Of a stretch of 30,785 nucleotides of DNA, positions 30,713 through 30,785 are shown piece after piece (position 1 is the first letter of the stretch; each line of letters starts with the position of its first letter). The notes below the pieces were generated by a model that saw only the letters and a list, made by a program, of their open reading frames with translations, was not told where the DNA came from and searched no databases. The position numbers and the translations under genes are program-made. Source of the stretch: an uncultured Collinsella sp. (GTDB lineage: Bacteria; Actinomycetota; Coriobacteriia; Coriobacteriales; Coriobacteriaceae); the NCBI GenBank assembly GCA_958407995.1, contig CATYJU010000024.1, positions 1 through 30,785 on the forward strand. The letters run 5' to 3'.

Positions 30713-30782
30713 AAACAGCGGCGGCGCGTCTGGCCGAACGAGTCCCCATACCCTCGTTCGGCCAGACGCGCCGCCGCTGTTT
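30713..30782. repeat. Inverted repeat 3 of the end cluster, perfect 30-base arms
   Basis: Arms 30713-30742 and 30753-30782 are perfect reverse complements over 30 bases (AAACAGCGGCGGCGCGTCTG at the outer end). The loop is TCCCCATACC. The window ends 3 bases later, so any flanking gene is not visible. Confidence 0.93.
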
Positions 30783-30785
30783 GTG

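Overview
This window looks like chromosomal DNA from a Coriobacteriia actinobacterium, most likely Collinsella or a close relative. That placement is inference from the high G+C content, the AGGAGG-type ribosome binding sites, the gene order and the protein style; no marker was compared with a database. No phage, insertion sequence, transposase gene or CRISPR array is visible.

Layout. 1-2.4 kb: an SPFH/band-7 membrane protein, the rRNA methyltransferase rlmH and the proline gene proC. 2.4-4.2 kb: a large nested palindrome, a 57-residue membrane mini-protein on the minus strand, and serS. 4.2-5.7 kb: a small unknown gene behind a LexA-like box, then three identical tRNA-Arg(ACG) genes, each with its own promoter and terminator. 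5.7-9.5 kb: an 813-residue protein with TPR-like repeats and an orphan AAA ATPase preceded by a six-copy TGYTAAA array. 9.6-9.9 kb: tRNA-Ser(GCT). 10-13.5 kb: a secreted D-Ala-D-Ala carboxypeptidase, divergent from a VanRS-like two-component system. 13.6-16.7 kb: a lone pstB followed by a PhoBR-like pair. 16.9-19.0 kb: a three-gene capsule-type tyrosine phosphorylation module (chain-length protein, BY-kinase, PHP phosphatase). 19.0-21.7 kb: a GNAT acetyltransferase and htpG. 22-27 kb: two tandem giant YhgE/Pip-family membrane proteins. 27.2-30.5 kb: a DMT transporter, an M20 amidohydrolase and a broken MFS transporter. 30.5-30.8 kb: three back-to-back large palindromes.

Most of the genes are housekeeping or envelope functions. 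Cell-envelope control is the main theme: peptidoglycan trimming beside a VanRS-like sensor, phosphate sensing beside PstB, an exopolysaccharide phosphorylation module, and the YhgE/Pip pair.

The strongest novelty candidate is a multi-helix element found downstream of two unrelated tRNA genes, Arg at about 4.87-5.01 kb and Ser at about 9.75-9.89 kb. In both places it begins with the reverse complement of the host tRNA's T arm. It then folds into the same order of helices, with base changes that keep the pairing, and ends in a copy of the host tRNA's 3' tail including CCA. A duplicate of the host tRNA's terminator follows. Shorter remnants of the T-arm motif lie behind other terminators. This looks like a structured RNA or a tRNA-tail-targeting repeat and does not match any class I can name.
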